This document shows, one piece after another, positions 1 to 8,606 of a stretch of DNA of 64,000 nt. The position numbers were made by a program, and so were the translations under genes. The notes under the pieces are model-generated. The model saw only the letters and a program-made list of their open reading frames with translations, searched no databases and was not told the origin of the DNA. Position 1 is the first letter of the stretch. Each line of letters begins with the position of its first letter. Origin of the DNA: Fulvivirga sp. M361. GTDB taxonomy: Bacteria; Bacteroidota; Bacteroidia; Cytophagales; Cyclobacteriaceae. The DNA lies in NCBI RefSeq assembly GCF_007097395.1, contig NZ_VKDC01000013.1, forward strand, positions 62,001-126,000, read 5' to 3'.

Positions 1-480
1 ATAGAAAAAGCCTGGAAGCGAAGGGCTGACGGCTTTCCTTTCCAGTATAGCTTTGCAGATGAAGAATTCAAATACCAGTATCGGACGGAGCAGCAGTTAG
101 GAGGGTTATTTGCGGTTTTTGCCGGCTTTGCCATATTTATTGCAGCAATGGGGCTCTTGGGCTTATCGTCATACACCATCACAGTACGCACAAAAGAAAT
201 CGGTATCAGAAAGGTGCTTGGAGCATCTGTCGCTAAGATTACATTGATGTTAAACGGTGGTTTTACAAGGCTCATCTTACTTTCACTTTTGATCGGCTTT
301 CCCGTAGCCTGGTGGATGATGGATCAATGGCTGGAGCAGTTTGCAAAGAAAATCACCATTCATTGGAGTGTCTTCATTGGCAGCGGTTTGCTGGCTCTTG
401 CCATTTCATGGATCACTGTAGCGTATCAATCCATCAAAGCGGCTACCATGGACCCTGTGGATACACTAAGAGATGAATAG
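1..480 (+). CDS. ABC transporter permease, MacB/FtsX type (C-terminal part)
   Basis: The reading frame is open from base 1, so the gene begins outside the window; only about 159 C-terminal residues are present. They contain the typical FtsX/MacB end: a membrane segment (LFAVFAGFAIFIAAMGLLGL), the cytoplasmic motif TVRTKEIGIRKVLGAS, then two further hydrophobic segments and the ending AATMDPVDTLRDE. The R-x-K-E-I-G-I-R-K-x-L-G-A motif is the family signature. Such permeases work with a LolD/MacB-type ATPase and here could use the ATPase at 1975, although a serine hydrolase gene on the other strand lies between them. The substrate is unknown. Confidence 0.9.
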   Translation: MEKAWKRRADGFPFQYSFADEEFKYQYRTEQQLGGLFAVFAGFAIFIAAMGLLGLSSYTITVRTKEIGIRKVLGASVAKITLMLNGGFTRLILLSLLIGFPVAWWMMDQWLEQFAKKITIHWSVFIGSGLLALAISWITVAYQSIKAATMDPVDTLRDE

Positions 481-492
481 GAGTTGGTATCC

Positions 493-1770
493 CTAAGCAT
501 CTCCCGGCGTGGCAGGAGTGAGTATTGTATTGTCCGGCTCGTCTGCGGTCTCCGGGAAGTGTTCTTTGAATGATTGGAAGAATTCTACCACCATTCTGTT
601 GGAGAACCGCCCCGGACTATTGGTAAGAATACAAATAGCTATCCCTTTTTGCCTGTCCAGGGCTATTTCACTTTTGTAACCATTTGCATAGCCGCCATGA
701 TATATGAGTGTGTCTTGCGGATATTCCACAATGCGCCAGCCCATTCCGTAATGCCCTTTCCTGGGATGGTCAAAACTACTGAAAGACGCATTTTTTACAC
801 TGGTACGAATTACGGGTTTGAATACGCTGTCCAGAACGTTAAGGGGGATTACTTCAGACTTTAAACCCATGAGAGCTTGCATCCATTGTGCCATATCTGA
901 GATGCTGGCATTTATCCCTCCGGCCGCTGCTACGTTATAATAAGACCGTGACAGTCCCACAGGTTTGTAGCCCGAAATTGAACGTCTGTGCGGAAGTGCT
1001 GCGTTGGTGTTGTACCACATGTCATCATAGCTTATAGAGGCGTCTGCCATATTCAAGGGTGTAAAAATACGTTCATGCAGTAGTGATGAATAAGAACAGT
1101 GTGTTAGGTTTTCCAAAACCGGTTCTATAAGCGAATAAGCCACATTCTGATAGCTATGGATCTCGCCGGGCTTGCGGGAAAGTTCTATGCCCTGTAATTC
1201 ACTAAGCATGACATCACGCGCCATCCCATCCTCTACCAACGTACTAAATGCCTGGTATGGGTAGCCGGCTGAATGTGATAAAATATGTTTGATGGTGATA
1301 CTGTCCGTATAGACAGTGGGTTCTGCCTGAAAATCAGGTAGGTGAATTTTGACCGGATCATTCCAATTTAACTTTTCTTTTGTGTGAAGTCCGGCAAGTA
1401 CAGATGCAAACCCTTTGGAAACCGAGGCAATCCTGAAAGTGGTATGAACGTTGACGGAATCAGTCTGATTAGTAGAAAGTAAGCCTAGTCCTTTTAACGT
1501 TACTATAGTACCGTCTATCAGAACTCCTACAGCTGCCCCGGGTATTCCCGATTGTTCGAATTCTAATGTTAATTTTTGTTCAAAAGATGCTATAAAATCT
1601 GAGTAAATCGGGTTTGAGATAGGGCTTATGACAGGAATTACAGGTTTTTCTATAGAAAATAATTCTGCCTCATTCACTTCATCTGAAGATAAAAAAATGA
1701 AGGAAAGTATGATGATAAATGTGGCTGCAAGGCCATACAAAAATATATTACGCTTTTTCACTATTGCCAT
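493..1770 (-). CDS. Serine hydrolase, beta-lactamase / penicillin-binding-protein-like family
   Basis: 425 residues. One N-terminal hydrophobic segment (about residues 10-28) suggests a membrane anchor or signal peptide with the enzyme in the periplasm. Class C type active-site motifs are visible: S116-V-S-K119 (SxxK), Y207-Q-N209 (YxN) and an HGG triad in IYHGGYANGY near the C-terminus. Family members act as DD-peptidases, esterases or beta-lactamases; sequence alone does not decide. The gene converges on the permease with a 12-bp gap and diverges from the ABC ATPase gene. An HGG in place of KTG is common in esterase-like members, so I would not call it a resistance enzyme. Confidence 0.88.
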   Translation of the reverse strand: MAIVKKRNIFLYGLAATFIIILSFIFLSSDEVNEAELFSIEKPVIPVISPISNPIYSDFIASFEQKLTLEFEQSGIPGAAVGVLIDGTIVTLKGLGLLSTNQTDSVNVHTTFRIASVSKGFASVLAGLHTKEKLNWNDPVKIHLPDFQAEPTVYTDSITIKHILSHSAGYPYQAFSTLVEDGMARDVMLSELQGIELSRKPGEIHSYQNVAYSLIEPVLENLTHCSYSSLLHERIFTPLNMADASISYDDMWYNTNAALPHRRSISGYKPVGLSRSYYNVAAAGGINASISDMAQWMQALMGLKSEVIPLNVLDSVFKPVIRTSVKNASFSSFDHPRKGHYGMGWRIVEYPQDTLIYHGGYANGYKSEIALDRQKGIAICILTNSPGRFSNRMVVEFFQSFKEHFPETADEPDNTILTPATPGDA

Positions 1771-1823
1771 TCTCGTTCATGCAAAATTATCTAAACAACC
1801 GTCATATGACAATATTATTGCAT

Positions 1824-1857
1824 GTCCGATTTCAGACACTACGTTTCAAAATCGGAC
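1824..1857. promoter_or_regulatory. Inverted repeat between divergent genes
   Basis: Perfect 9-bp arms GTCCGATTT (1824-1832) and AAATCGGAC (1849-1857) are separated by 16 bp in the 204-bp gap between the serine hydrolase and ABC ATPase starts. The position suits an operator for either gene. No regulator gene is adjacent, so the role is inferred. Confidence 0.4.
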
Positions 1858-1974
1858 GTACTGAATGGCATATGGTTTCCAAATACCCTTCTGTCTAGGG
1901 TTAAACCCAACTTCTTGGTTTGGCATATTTATTGGCAAGTAACTGCACAGTTAGCATAATTTGAAAGAATAACT

Positions 1975-2658
1975 ATGATAAAGTTAGTAGATGTAGATAA
2001 ATATGTGGATTCCCGTTTTCAGCGCACATTCATTCTCAAAGGGATTGATCTGGAGGTGAAGCAAGGTGAATTCGTGACTGTTATGGGGCCTAGTGGTGCT
2101 GGTAAGTCAACGATCATGAATATAATAGGGATGCTTGACGAGCCTTCGCAAGGGGAGTATTTCTTTTTCGATGAGCCGGTACATAAAATGAAAGAACGGC
2201 AAAAATCGGAAATGCACAAACATCACATAGGCTTTATCTTTCAGGCTTATCATCTTATTGACGAACTCACTGTTTATGAAAACATCGAAACACCCTTATT
2301 GTACAAAGGAGTAAAGGGTTCACAGCGTAAGAGTATGGTTGCAGAGATGCTGGACCGTTTTCAAATGGTGGCAAAAAAGGACCTTTTCCCGGAGCAGCTT
2401 TCAGGTGGGCAGCAGCAATTGGTTGGAGTGGCCCGGGCTATCATAGGCCAGCCTAAGCTTTTGCTGGCTGATGAACCTACCGGAAACCTTCATTCGGAAC
2501 AGGGGGAAGAGATCATGGATATCTTTAAAAAACTGAATGAAGAGGGTATGACCATTATCCAGGTGACACACTCTGAAAAGAATGCAGAATATGGTGACCG
2601 GGTGATAAGGTTGGTAGATGGCGCCGTAGTATCAGATGTAAAGAAAGAAAACGCGTAA
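1975..2658 (+). CDS. ABC transporter ATP-binding protein, LolD/MacB type
   Basis: 227 residues, normal for this family. Walker A GPSGAGKS at 38-45, Q-loop glutamine at 90 (FIFQAYHL), signature LSGGQ at 142-146, Walker B LLLADEP at about 162-168, and the switch histidine in VTHSE. Two oddities: the segment after the signature reads QQQLVGVARA where most relatives have QQQRVAIARA, and the D-loop reads GNLHS where an aspartate is usual. It should energise an FtsX-type permease such as the one at the window start. The next gene, a TolC-like channel, starts 7 bp downstream, which suggests a tripartite efflux or export system. Confidence 0.9.
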   Translation: MIKLVDVDKYVDSRFQRTFILKGIDLEVKQGEFVTVMGPSGAGKSTIMNIIGMLDEPSQGEYFFFDEPVHKMKERQKSEMHKHHIGFIFQAYHLIDELTVYENIETPLLYKGVKGSQRKSMVAEMLDRFQMVAKKDLFPEQLSGGQQQLVGVARAIIGQPKLLLADEPTGNLHSEQGEEIMDIFKKLNEEGMTIIQVTHSEKNAEYGDRVIRLVDGAVVSDVKKENA

Positions 2659-2665
2659 TTAAGTT

Positions 2666-4114
2666 ATGAAGAAGCTTCTCCTAATACTGTTTTTCCCGGC
2701 ATTGCTTTTTGGTCAGACTGAAAACCCTAAAAGAGTTCAGCTCACTTTCAAAGAAGCAGTAAAGATTGGTTTGAATGAAAATGTTTTACTTAAGCAGGCT
2801 GGCAACCAATTGGAAATTCAGCAGGCGATACAGTTAAGGGAAAAGTTTAGATACCTTCCCAATGTTTCGGCCACCAGTACTTTTCGTCAAATTGATGGGC
2901 AACAGTTTAACCAGGTTCAGGGAGAGGTTGCTTTTACAAAAAGCAACAACTTAAGCGCTGGCATCGATGTAGGGATCAATATATTTGAAGGTTTTGGCAG
3001 GATAAAGTCAATTAAACGAGCCAATTATGACTTTCAGGCCCAAAGTGATGCAGTAGAGCGGGCTAAACAACAATTGATTTTTGATATTTCACAACAGTAC
3101 CTGCAGATATTGCTAAGTCAGGAGCTGTTACGTATTGCGGAGGATAACCTTAATGTACAAACTACCACGCTTGATCAAATACAGGGACAAGTGGATGCCG
3201 GTGCATTGGCCAAACCTGACCTTTACACACAACAGGCACAGGTACAACAGCTGGAGGTCCAGAAAATAAGATCAGGCAATGACCTGAGGATCAATAAAAC
3301 GAATTTGATGCAAACATTACTGCTTGAGCCGGTAGTAGAAATAGAACCCGTAGAACCTAACTGGAACATAGATGAAATTATTGCGACAGGCTATGACTTG
3401 AATGAGATGTATGAAACGGCTTTGAAAAATAGGCCAGATTATAATCAAACTGTAAATACGGTTAAATCCAATCAATTGGGCATTGGCGTTGCTTCAGCCG
3501 GATATTACCCTACATTATCAGCATTCTGGAGTTATGGAACCAACTACTCTAACCTTGTAGCCAATTCCAGCCAGGTGCCTAACGGCCGGTTTGAGACGAT
3601 AGGTTACCTCAATGGTGATACCAATCAGCCTGTAATTTCCCGCGATGAAAGTACGGACAGGGTAAGTGAAGAGGTTTCATTTGGCGATCAGTTTTTTGAT
3701 GCTAACCCTGCTACTGTATTAGGATTAAGACTCGATATTCCATTGTTTGATCGTTTTCAGACCAGGACCAGTCGCACTATTGCCAGGCTCCAACATGATA
3801 ATGCCATTCTTAATGAAAAGAATTTGAAGAGAACTGTTTTCCTTGATGTACAAAATGCTTATCTCAATTTTGAAGCGGCAAAAACGGATTACTATGCTTC
3901 ACAAAAACAGTTTACAGCAGCGGAGAAAGCATTAGAAGTGCAGAAAGAACGGTATGAGCTAGGGGTTGGAAACTTAGTTGAACTCTCGCAGGCCAATAAT
4001 TTGTATGTTCAGGGAGCGGCATCTAAAGCACAGTCAGAGTATACGCTATATTTTCAGAAGGTAATCCTGGATTTTGTGCTCGGTACACTCAATTTTGAGG
4101 ATATTCCTGATTGA
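2666..4114 (+). CDS. TolC-family outer membrane channel protein
   Basis: 482 residues with a cleavable signal peptide (MKKLLLILFFPALLFGQTE). The body shows the duplicated long coiled-coil helices of the outer membrane efflux protein family: LTFKEAVKIGLNENVLLKQAGNQL near the N-terminus and a second set around DVQNAYLNFEAAKTDYYASQKQF, ending in ERYELGVGNLVELSQANNLY. TolC-like trimers form the outer membrane duct for ABC or RND exporters. It lies 7 bp after the ATPase gene and is very probably co-transcribed with it. No membrane-fusion (HlyD/MacA) gene is visible here; it may lie upstream of the window. Confidence 0.9.
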   Translation: MKKLLLILFFPALLFGQTENPKRVQLTFKEAVKIGLNENVLLKQAGNQLEIQQAIQLREKFRYLPNVSATSTFRQIDGQQFNQVQGEVAFTKSNNLSAGIDVGINIFEGFGRIKSIKRANYDFQAQSDAVERAKQQLIFDISQQYLQILLSQELLRIAEDNLNVQTTTLDQIQGQVDAGALAKPDLYTQQAQVQQLEVQKIRSGNDLRINKTNLMQTLLLEPVVEIEPVEPNWNIDEIIATGYDLNEMYETALKNRPDYNQTVNTVKSNQLGIGVASAGYYPTLSAFWSYGTNYSNLVANSSQVPNGRFETIGYLNGDTNQPVISRDESTDRVSEEVSFGDQFFDANPATVLGLRLDIPLFDRFQTRTSRTIARLQHDNAILNEKNLKRTVFLDVQNAYLNFEAAKTDYYASQKQFTAAEKALEVQKERYELGVGNLVELSQANNLYVQGAASKAQSEYTLYFQKVILDFVLGTLNFEDIPD

Positions 4115-4526
4115 AGTAAAGGGTGTATAACTAGTATCAAGTCATGTTTATATAGTCTTTATGTTCCAATGAACATTTGGGTTAACAGATAATGCGGCAA
4201 TAAGCAATATCGTGTTATAAACTTTGCCTGCTGAATATTACTTACCGCCAACTTGTTAAATAACCCTGGTTCCCACAAACGTTATTCATAACTTATCTCC
4301 GGTTACATGATTTAATCATTGACACAACACAAGATGTCAGGGGGACAGGGAACGACAAGGTCTGCCTGCTCACTTTCAAATCCATATAATTATATAAATT
4401 CTCCTTACTTTTTGCTAACTTTGCAATCCCTTTCAAAAGAGTGGGGTTTGCAGCGAATGATAGCTGCTTATTAACGTAAACAAAATTGTTATCCGTTTTG
4501 CCCGTGGATGGCATGTATAAAGGGCA
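4115..4526. other. Intergenic region upstream of rpsA
   Basis: About 410 bp with no supported gene; a 73-codon minus-strand frame here has no recognisable features. The right half carries the candidate rpsA promoter listed separately. I see no terminator hairpin after the TolC gene. Confidence 0.6.
4416..4423 (+). promoter_or_regulatory. Candidate rpsA promoter -7 element
   Basis: TAACTTTG followed by CA matches the Bacteroidetes -7 consensus TAnnTTTG. It would give a leader of roughly 110 bases before the rpsA ATG. No clear TTTG -33 element is found at the expected distance. Confidence 0.45.
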
Positions 4527-4538
4527 ATGATTACCATT

Positions 4539-6707
4539 ATGGCAAAAGAAAAAACTACCGCAGAAGAGGCCAAAGTTGATGCTTCATCTGAAGAAAAAGA
4601 AGCTCAGCAACCTACTGAAAATGCGGAGACGGCTAAAGAAGAAACAGTAACGGAAGCTGCTGCTGAAAAAGAAGCACCGGAAGCAGAAACTGCTCCTGAA
4701 AAAGAAGAAGTGGCACAGCCCGTTGCTGAGGAAAAAGTAGCGGAGGCTGCACCTGTAGCAGCGGAAACGTCTGCTCCTAAATCAGAGCCGGCAAACGATC
4801 CTGTTTCTTTAGAAGATTTTGATTGGGATGCGTTTGAAACCAAAGGCTTTGGTGAAGGCTATACCCAAAAAGAGCGTGATGAAATGGCAGCCGTATATGG
4901 CGATACGCTCACTACTATTGAAGAGAAAGAGCTGGTAGAAGGCGTAGTAGTAGGAATTAACGATAGAGATGTCATTCTAAATATTGGTTTTAAGTCCGAT
5001 GGCCTTGTGGCTACTTCTGAATTTCGTGACCTGCCTGAATTGAAAGTAGGAGATACGGTAGAGGTATTTATTGAGGAGCAGGAAAACGCGAACGGACAGC
5101 TGGTACTTTCCCGCAGAAAAGCGAAAATCGTACAGGCATGGGATAAGATCACCAAGAGTTACGAAAATGACCTTGTGATAGAAGGTTTTGTGAAAAGAAG
5201 AACTAAGGGGGGACTTATCGTAGATATATTTGGTGTAGAAGCATTCCTTCCGGGTTCACAGATCGATGTGAAGCCTATCCGGGACTTTGACGTATTCGTG
5301 GATAAAGCCATGGAAGTAAAAGTTGTCAAGATCAACTATACTAACGATAACGTAGTAGTCTCACATAAAGTACTGATTGAAAAAGATCTTGAGCAGCAAA
5401 AAGCTGAAATACTTAATAACCTTGAAAAAGGACAGGTGCTGGAAGGTACAATCAAAAACATGACCAATTTCGGTGTATTCATCGATTTGGGAGGTGTGGA
5501 TGGTCTACTCCATATTACAGATATCTCATGGGGCAGAATTAACCACCCTGAAGAGGTATTGAACCTTGATGATACTGTGAAGATAGTAGTTCTTGACTTC
5601 GATGAAGACAAGAAGAGAATATCTCTGGGTATGAAGCAGCTTACTGAACATCCTTGGGATTCACTGGCCAAAGACCTTGACATCGGTTCAAAGGTTAAAG
5701 GTAAGATAGTGAACGTAGCCGATTACGGTGCATTCCTTGAGATACAGCCTGGCGTTGAAGGGTTGATACACGTCTCAGAGATGTCATGGTCACAGCACTT
5801 AAGAAACCCACAGGACTTTATTAACATTGGAGATGAACTGGAAGCTGTAGTACTTACATTAGATCGGGAAGAAAGAAAAATGTCATTGGGTATTAAGCAA
5901 TTGACAGAAGATCCATGGACCAAGCCTGATGTGCTGACTAAGTATGCGGTAGGTACACAACACAAAGGAGTAGTGAGAAATCTGACTAACTTTGGCCTGT
6001 TTATCGAACTGGAAGAAGGAATCGATGGTTTGGTGCACGTATCAGACCTTTCCTGGACGAAAAAGATCAAGCACCCTTCAGAATTTGTGAAGGTAAGTGA
6101 TGAATTAGAGGTGATCGTACTGGAGTTGGATGTAGACAATAGAAGACTGGCATTAAGTCACAAACATCTGGAAGAGAATCCTTGGGATACTTTCGAAACT
6201 GTATTTACAGTGGGTTCAGTACATAAGTGTTCTGTGATCAATGTAAACGAAAAAGGCGCTACACTTGAGTTGCCTTACGGGATTGAAGGATTCTGTTCGG
6301 CTAAAAACCTTGTAAAGGAAGATGACTCCAAAGTAGAAGCTGGTGAGTCTGTTGATTTTAAGGTATTGGAATTCTCTAAAGATGACAAACGTATTGTGTT
6401 GTCACATAAGGCCATCTATTCTAAAACAGAAGAGAAGCCTACTCCTAAGCCTTCCGCAGGTAAAAAAGGTCCTGCTAAATCAAATGCAATTAACAAGATA
6501 AACAATGAGTCAGAAAAGTCTACATTGGGAGATCTTGAAGCATTGAGCGCCTTGAAGGATAAAATGGAAGGCAAGACAGAAGTTAAGGTTGAAAAAAAGA
6601 AAGCTGAACCTAAAAAGGAAGAACCCAAAGAGGTTGAGCCTAAAAAGGAAGAGCCTACTGCAACTGCTGAAGAAAAAGAGCCTTCAAAGGACAAAAAAGA
6701 AGAATAA
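4539..6707 (+). CDS. rpsA: 30S ribosomal protein S1
   Basis: The ribosomal protein that helps bring mRNA to the 30S subunit. Several S1 OB-fold repeats are visible, with hallmark segments such as GVFIDLGGVDGLLHITDISW, GAFLEIQPGVEGLIHVSEMSW and GLFIELEEGIDGLVHVSDLSW, each followed by a K-R-x-x-L-x-x-K/H-like end; I count six. The protein has a roughly 100-residue Glu/Ala-rich N-terminal extension and a Lys/Glu/Pro-rich C-terminal tail, making it longer (722 aa) than E. coli S1 (557 aa). I chose the ATG at 4539 (MAKEK) over the in-frame ATG at 4527. It is followed by a strong terminator. Confidence 0.95.
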   Translation: MAKEKTTAEEAKVDASSEEKEAQQPTENAETAKEETVTEAAAEKEAPEAETAPEKEEVAQPVAEEKVAEAAPVAAETSAPKSEPANDPVSLEDFDWDAFETKGFGEGYTQKERDEMAAVYGDTLTTIEEKELVEGVVVGINDRDVILNIGFKSDGLVATSEFRDLPELKVGDTVEVFIEEQENANGQLVLSRRKAKIVQAWDKITKSYENDLVIEGFVKRRTKGGLIVDIFGVEAFLPGSQIDVKPIRDFDVFVDKAMEVKVVKINYTNDNVVVSHKVLIEKDLEQQKAEILNNLEKGQVLEGTIKNMTNFGVFIDLGGVDGLLHITDISWGRINHPEEVLNLDDTVKIVVLDFDEDKKRISLGMKQLTEHPWDSLAKDLDIGSKVKGKIVNVADYGAFLEIQPGVEGLIHVSEMSWSQHLRNPQDFINIGDELEAVVLTLDREERKMSLGIKQLTEDPWTKPDVLTKYAVGTQHKGVVRNLTNFGLFIELEEGIDGLVHVSDLSWTKKIKHPSEFVKVSDELEVIVLELDVDNRRLALSHKHLEENPWDTFETVFTVGSVHKCSVINVNEKGATLELPYGIEGFCSAKNLVKEDDSKVEAGESVDFKVLEFSKDDKRIVLSHKAIYSKTEEKPTPKPSAGKKGPAKSNAINKINNESEKSTLGDLEALSALKDKMEGKTEVKVEKKKAEPKKEEPKEVEPKKEEPTATAEEKEPSKDKKEE

Positions 6708-6733
6708 AGTCATTTGAAAAGTAATAGATTTGG

Positions 6734-6765
6734 GAGGGTGGCATTTAAGCCACCTTTCTTTTTCT
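6734..6765 (+). terminator. Rho-independent terminator of rpsA
   Basis: GGTGGC (6737-6742) pairs with GCCACC (6749-6754) around an ATTTAA loop, extended by G-U and A-U pairs, and is followed by a T-rich tract. It lies 27 bp after the rpsA stop codon. Confidence 0.85.
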
Positions 6766-6794
6766 ATATAAAAAGGCAATGTTCTATTTTTTGT

Positions 6795-6824
6795 TTGAAC
6801 AATATGTGAATATTCATAGATTTG
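6795..6824 (+). promoter_or_regulatory. tRNA-Cys promoter, Bacteroidetes type
   Basis: A TTG -33 element (6795-6797, within TTTG) and TAGATTTG -7 element (6817-6824) are separated by 19 bp, as in the consensus for the main Bacteroidetes sigma factor. Transcription would begin a few bases before the tRNA at 6836. Confidence 0.75.
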
Positions 6825-6835
6825 CCAACGATTAA

Positions 6836-6906
6836 GGCGCTGTGGCCGAGCGGCTAGGCAGAGGTCTGCAAAACCTTTTACAGCGGTTCGAATCCGCTCA
6901 GCGCCT
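6836..6906 (+). tRNA. tRNA-Cys (GCA)
   Basis: A complete cloverleaf can be drawn. Acceptor GGCGCTG pairs with CAGCGCC; D stem GCC/GGC; anticodon stem GAGGT/ACCTT with loop CTGCAAA, giving anticodon GCA; T stem AGCGG/CCGCT around TTCGAAT. The discriminator base is T, the expected identity element for tRNA-Cys. CCA is not encoded. An accessory patch begins directly downstream, but I found no duplicated tRNA end that would mark an integrated element. Confidence 0.97.
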
Positions 6907-6910
6907 CTTT

Positions 6911-6955
6911 AACAGAGTGAGAATGACAAGCGAGAGTAAGTCTTCTCACTTTGTT
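6911..6955 (+). terminator. Hairpin just downstream of tRNA-Cys
   Basis: AACAGAGTGAGAA (6911-6923) pairs with TTCTCACTTTGTT (6943-6955) with one mismatch and a 19-base loop. A long T tract is missing, so it may aid termination or 3'-end processing of the tRNA rather than act as a classical terminator. Confidence 0.4.
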
Positions 6956-7104
6956 CTCTAAACCCGCACTCGCTCCCAACTTCACGTAAAAATTATTTGG
7001 CTGACAGATTGTCTTTTTGTTTCACACTGTAGATGTGTAGTTATGCATTTGACCTTTATATTAAAGTCAAACAACTAATACATAATTTCCGTACCCTTAT
7101 AATA

Positions 7105-7314
7105 TTGAATAATGTTACTCAATATATCTCCATTGACCCGGATATAAGATTTGGGAAGCCTTGCATTAAAGGGACTAGAATAGCTATATCTGATATTTTG
7201 AATTGGTTGGTATCTGGAATGAGTGAGAAAGAAATTTTAGAGGATTACCCAAAGCTCAAGCTGGAGCATATTAGAGCAAGCCTTTTTTTGCAGCACACAG
7301 AGAACAAATTATAA
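7105..7314 (+). CDS. DUF433 antitoxin-like protein
   Basis: The core ISIDPDIRFGKPCIKGTRIAISDILNWLVSGMSEKEILEDYPKL matches DUF433, a small winged-helix family usually encoded directly before a DUF5615 PIN-like toxin in type II toxin-antitoxin pairs. I chose a TTG start at 7105 (69 aa) because family members begin about seven residues before this core; an ATG at 7033 would add 24 residues without similarity to the family. The expected toxin follows 17 bp later but is broken (see the pseudogene), so the antitoxin appears to be an orphan. Confidence 0.75.
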   Translation: MNNVTQYISIDPDIRFGKPCIKGTRIAISDILNWLVSGMSEKEILEDYPKLKLEHIRASLFLQHTENKL

Positions 7315-7331
7315 AGATTATAGCAGCCTAA

Positions 7332-7663
7332 ATGAAGCTTCTTTTAGATGCTAATCTGTCTTGGAGACTCATAAAAAAGTTGAGTTCTCAATTTGATCAA
7401 GTGTTTCATGTTGATGATGTGATGAAGAATTATCCCGCAAAGGATAGTGAAATTTGAGAATATGCTCAGAAGCGTTAGTTGATGTAACAAATGATGAAGA
7501 CTTCCTTAATCTACTTTTGAGTAAAGGGTTTTCTCCTAAAATAATTTTACTTAGAACAGGAAACCAAAGTACTCAATCAATTGCAGATCTGTTGATAAAA
7601 AGGAAATCTGATATTTCGGCATTTGATAAGGGTTCGGATATTGGGATCCTACAGGTTTTTTGA
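7332..7663 (+). pseudogene. Broken DUF5615 PIN-like toxin
   Basis: Translation from ATG 7332 gives MKLLLDANLSWRLIKKL and continues to KNYPAKDSEI, the expected start of a DUF5615 toxin with its conserved early aspartate. A TGA then interrupts at 7455-7457, where relatives have a tryptophan (TGG). Two more stops follow, and the matching reading resumes in another frame as LVDVTNDEDFLNLLLSKGFSPKIILLRTGNQ up to 7663. At least one nonsense change and one frameshift near 7465-7480 are needed to rebuild the full protein. In these families the toxin is often lost while the antitoxin stays intact, as here. A sequencing error would have to produce two independent lesions. Confidence 0.7.
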
Positions 7664-8056
7664 TTTTCCTCATATCAAATAGTATTCAATTAAGCAGCAT
7701 CAGGCAACAAACCGTATTCTTCCATAAACTTTCTTAACTGGTGTAAATCGTATAAAATGTTCGAACTGGTGCCAGAGGTGACACAAACTTCAAAAAGAAC
7801 CCTGACTGCAATATCCTGAGGTTTTTGGTTTCGTTTTATTCCCCTCTTTTGCCCTATCCTCTATTCTTCAGACAATAATGATCGGGTTACGTTTGTATAT
7901 GCATTCAATGAAGTGACAGGCATTCTCCGTCAAACCGGCTATGGCCTTATTTACCAGCGTCTGATACCCAGCACCAAGTACCTATCCCATCCAGGCTCTT
8001 TGGCTTATCCTGCATTCACGGAAGGTCGTTGTGGTGGATCACAGGGTTTAGTGTTG
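7664..8056. other. Non-coding or decayed stretch
   Basis: No convincing gene. On the minus strand a frame of about 55 codons, open from about 7855 to the stop at 7690-7692, reads like the end of a protein (FMEEYGLLPDAA at its C-terminus) but has no start and matches no family I know. A 61-codon plus-strand frame (7913-8098) overlaps the BLUF gene and looks random. Gene remnants are possible. Confidence 0.4.
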
Positions 8057-8488
8057 TCAGGTTTGCTTATTAGCCAATTCAGCATACTGCTTGAGTAGAA
8101 ATACCAACATGATCTCATCCTGATACTTGTCTGCTTCAAAATAACTCTTTATACTTTTGAAGCCTGTTTTGTCCTGAAATTCTTTGCCTGTCAATGAGTA
8201 GAATCCAATATTCCACTCCTCGAATTGTCTTTGTTTCTGATGACTTTCACATATTATATTAATGTCTGTATGCCGGCCATCGATGGATATTCTACTAAAT
8301 GTGGTAAGTACTTTTTCTTTCTCCCCTTCTAATAGCTGTAAAAACTCACCTTCTACATAGAGCAGCATTCCGCTTATACCCTCCTTTGCATTATTGGAAG
8401 ATGAAACCCTGGATATTTCCTTTAGATCTTTCTTAGAAAGCTCAGGCCTGGCTGCACTCTTGTAAATAATACTGTATAAAGATTTAAT
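8057..8488 (-). CDS. BLUF-domain blue-light sensor, non-standard start codon
   Basis: BLUF proteins bind FAD and sense blue light. The flavin-pocket residues are visible: the tyrosine in LYSIIYKS, the asparagine pair in SSNNAKEGISGMLLY, the glutamine in EGEFLQLLEG, and the tryptophan in EEWNIGF. The beta-1 strand lies upstream of the first ATG (8368), so starting there would delete the essential tyrosine. In frame upstream there is no ATG, GTG or TTG before a stop at 8507-8509; only ATT (8486-8488), ATC (8489-8491) or ATA (8501-8503) are available. With ATT the protein has 143 residues, typical of single-domain BLUF proteins. It is either translated from a rare codon or has lost its start. 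No output domain or obvious partner gene is adjacent. Confidence 0.7.
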   Translation of the reverse strand: MKSLYSIIYKSAARPELSKKDLKEISRVSSSNNAKEGISGMLLYVEGEFLQLLEGEKEKVLTTFSRISIDGRHTDINIICESHQKQRQFEEWNIGFYSLTGKEFQDKTGFKSIKSYFEADKYQDEIMLVFLLKQYAELANKQT

Positions 8489-8606
8489 GATATATAAATT
8501 TATAGGTTAAAAAATAATGTCAATCAACAAAAAAATTCTGGTTAAGTGTGCTTCCTGATATTAACTGTCAGGATATTTTTAATACACTTAAACGGCTCTT
8601 TAGGTA

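Noticed and set aside
574-864. Open frame on the plus strand, 96 codons
   Set aside because: Lies entirely inside the serine hydrolase gene on the other strand, which has full catalytic motifs.
4604-6694. Several Ser-rich minus-strand frames
   Set aside because: They are antisense to rpsA; the Ser/Ala-rich composition is a by-product of the Glu/Ala/Lys-rich S1 codons.
6836-8056. Integrated element at tRNA-Cys
   Set aside because: No integrase and no repeated tRNA 3' end found downstream, although the patch contains decayed accessory genes.
7913-8098. 61-codon plus-strand frame
   Set aside because: No family features, overlaps the BLUF gene, and has unusual composition.
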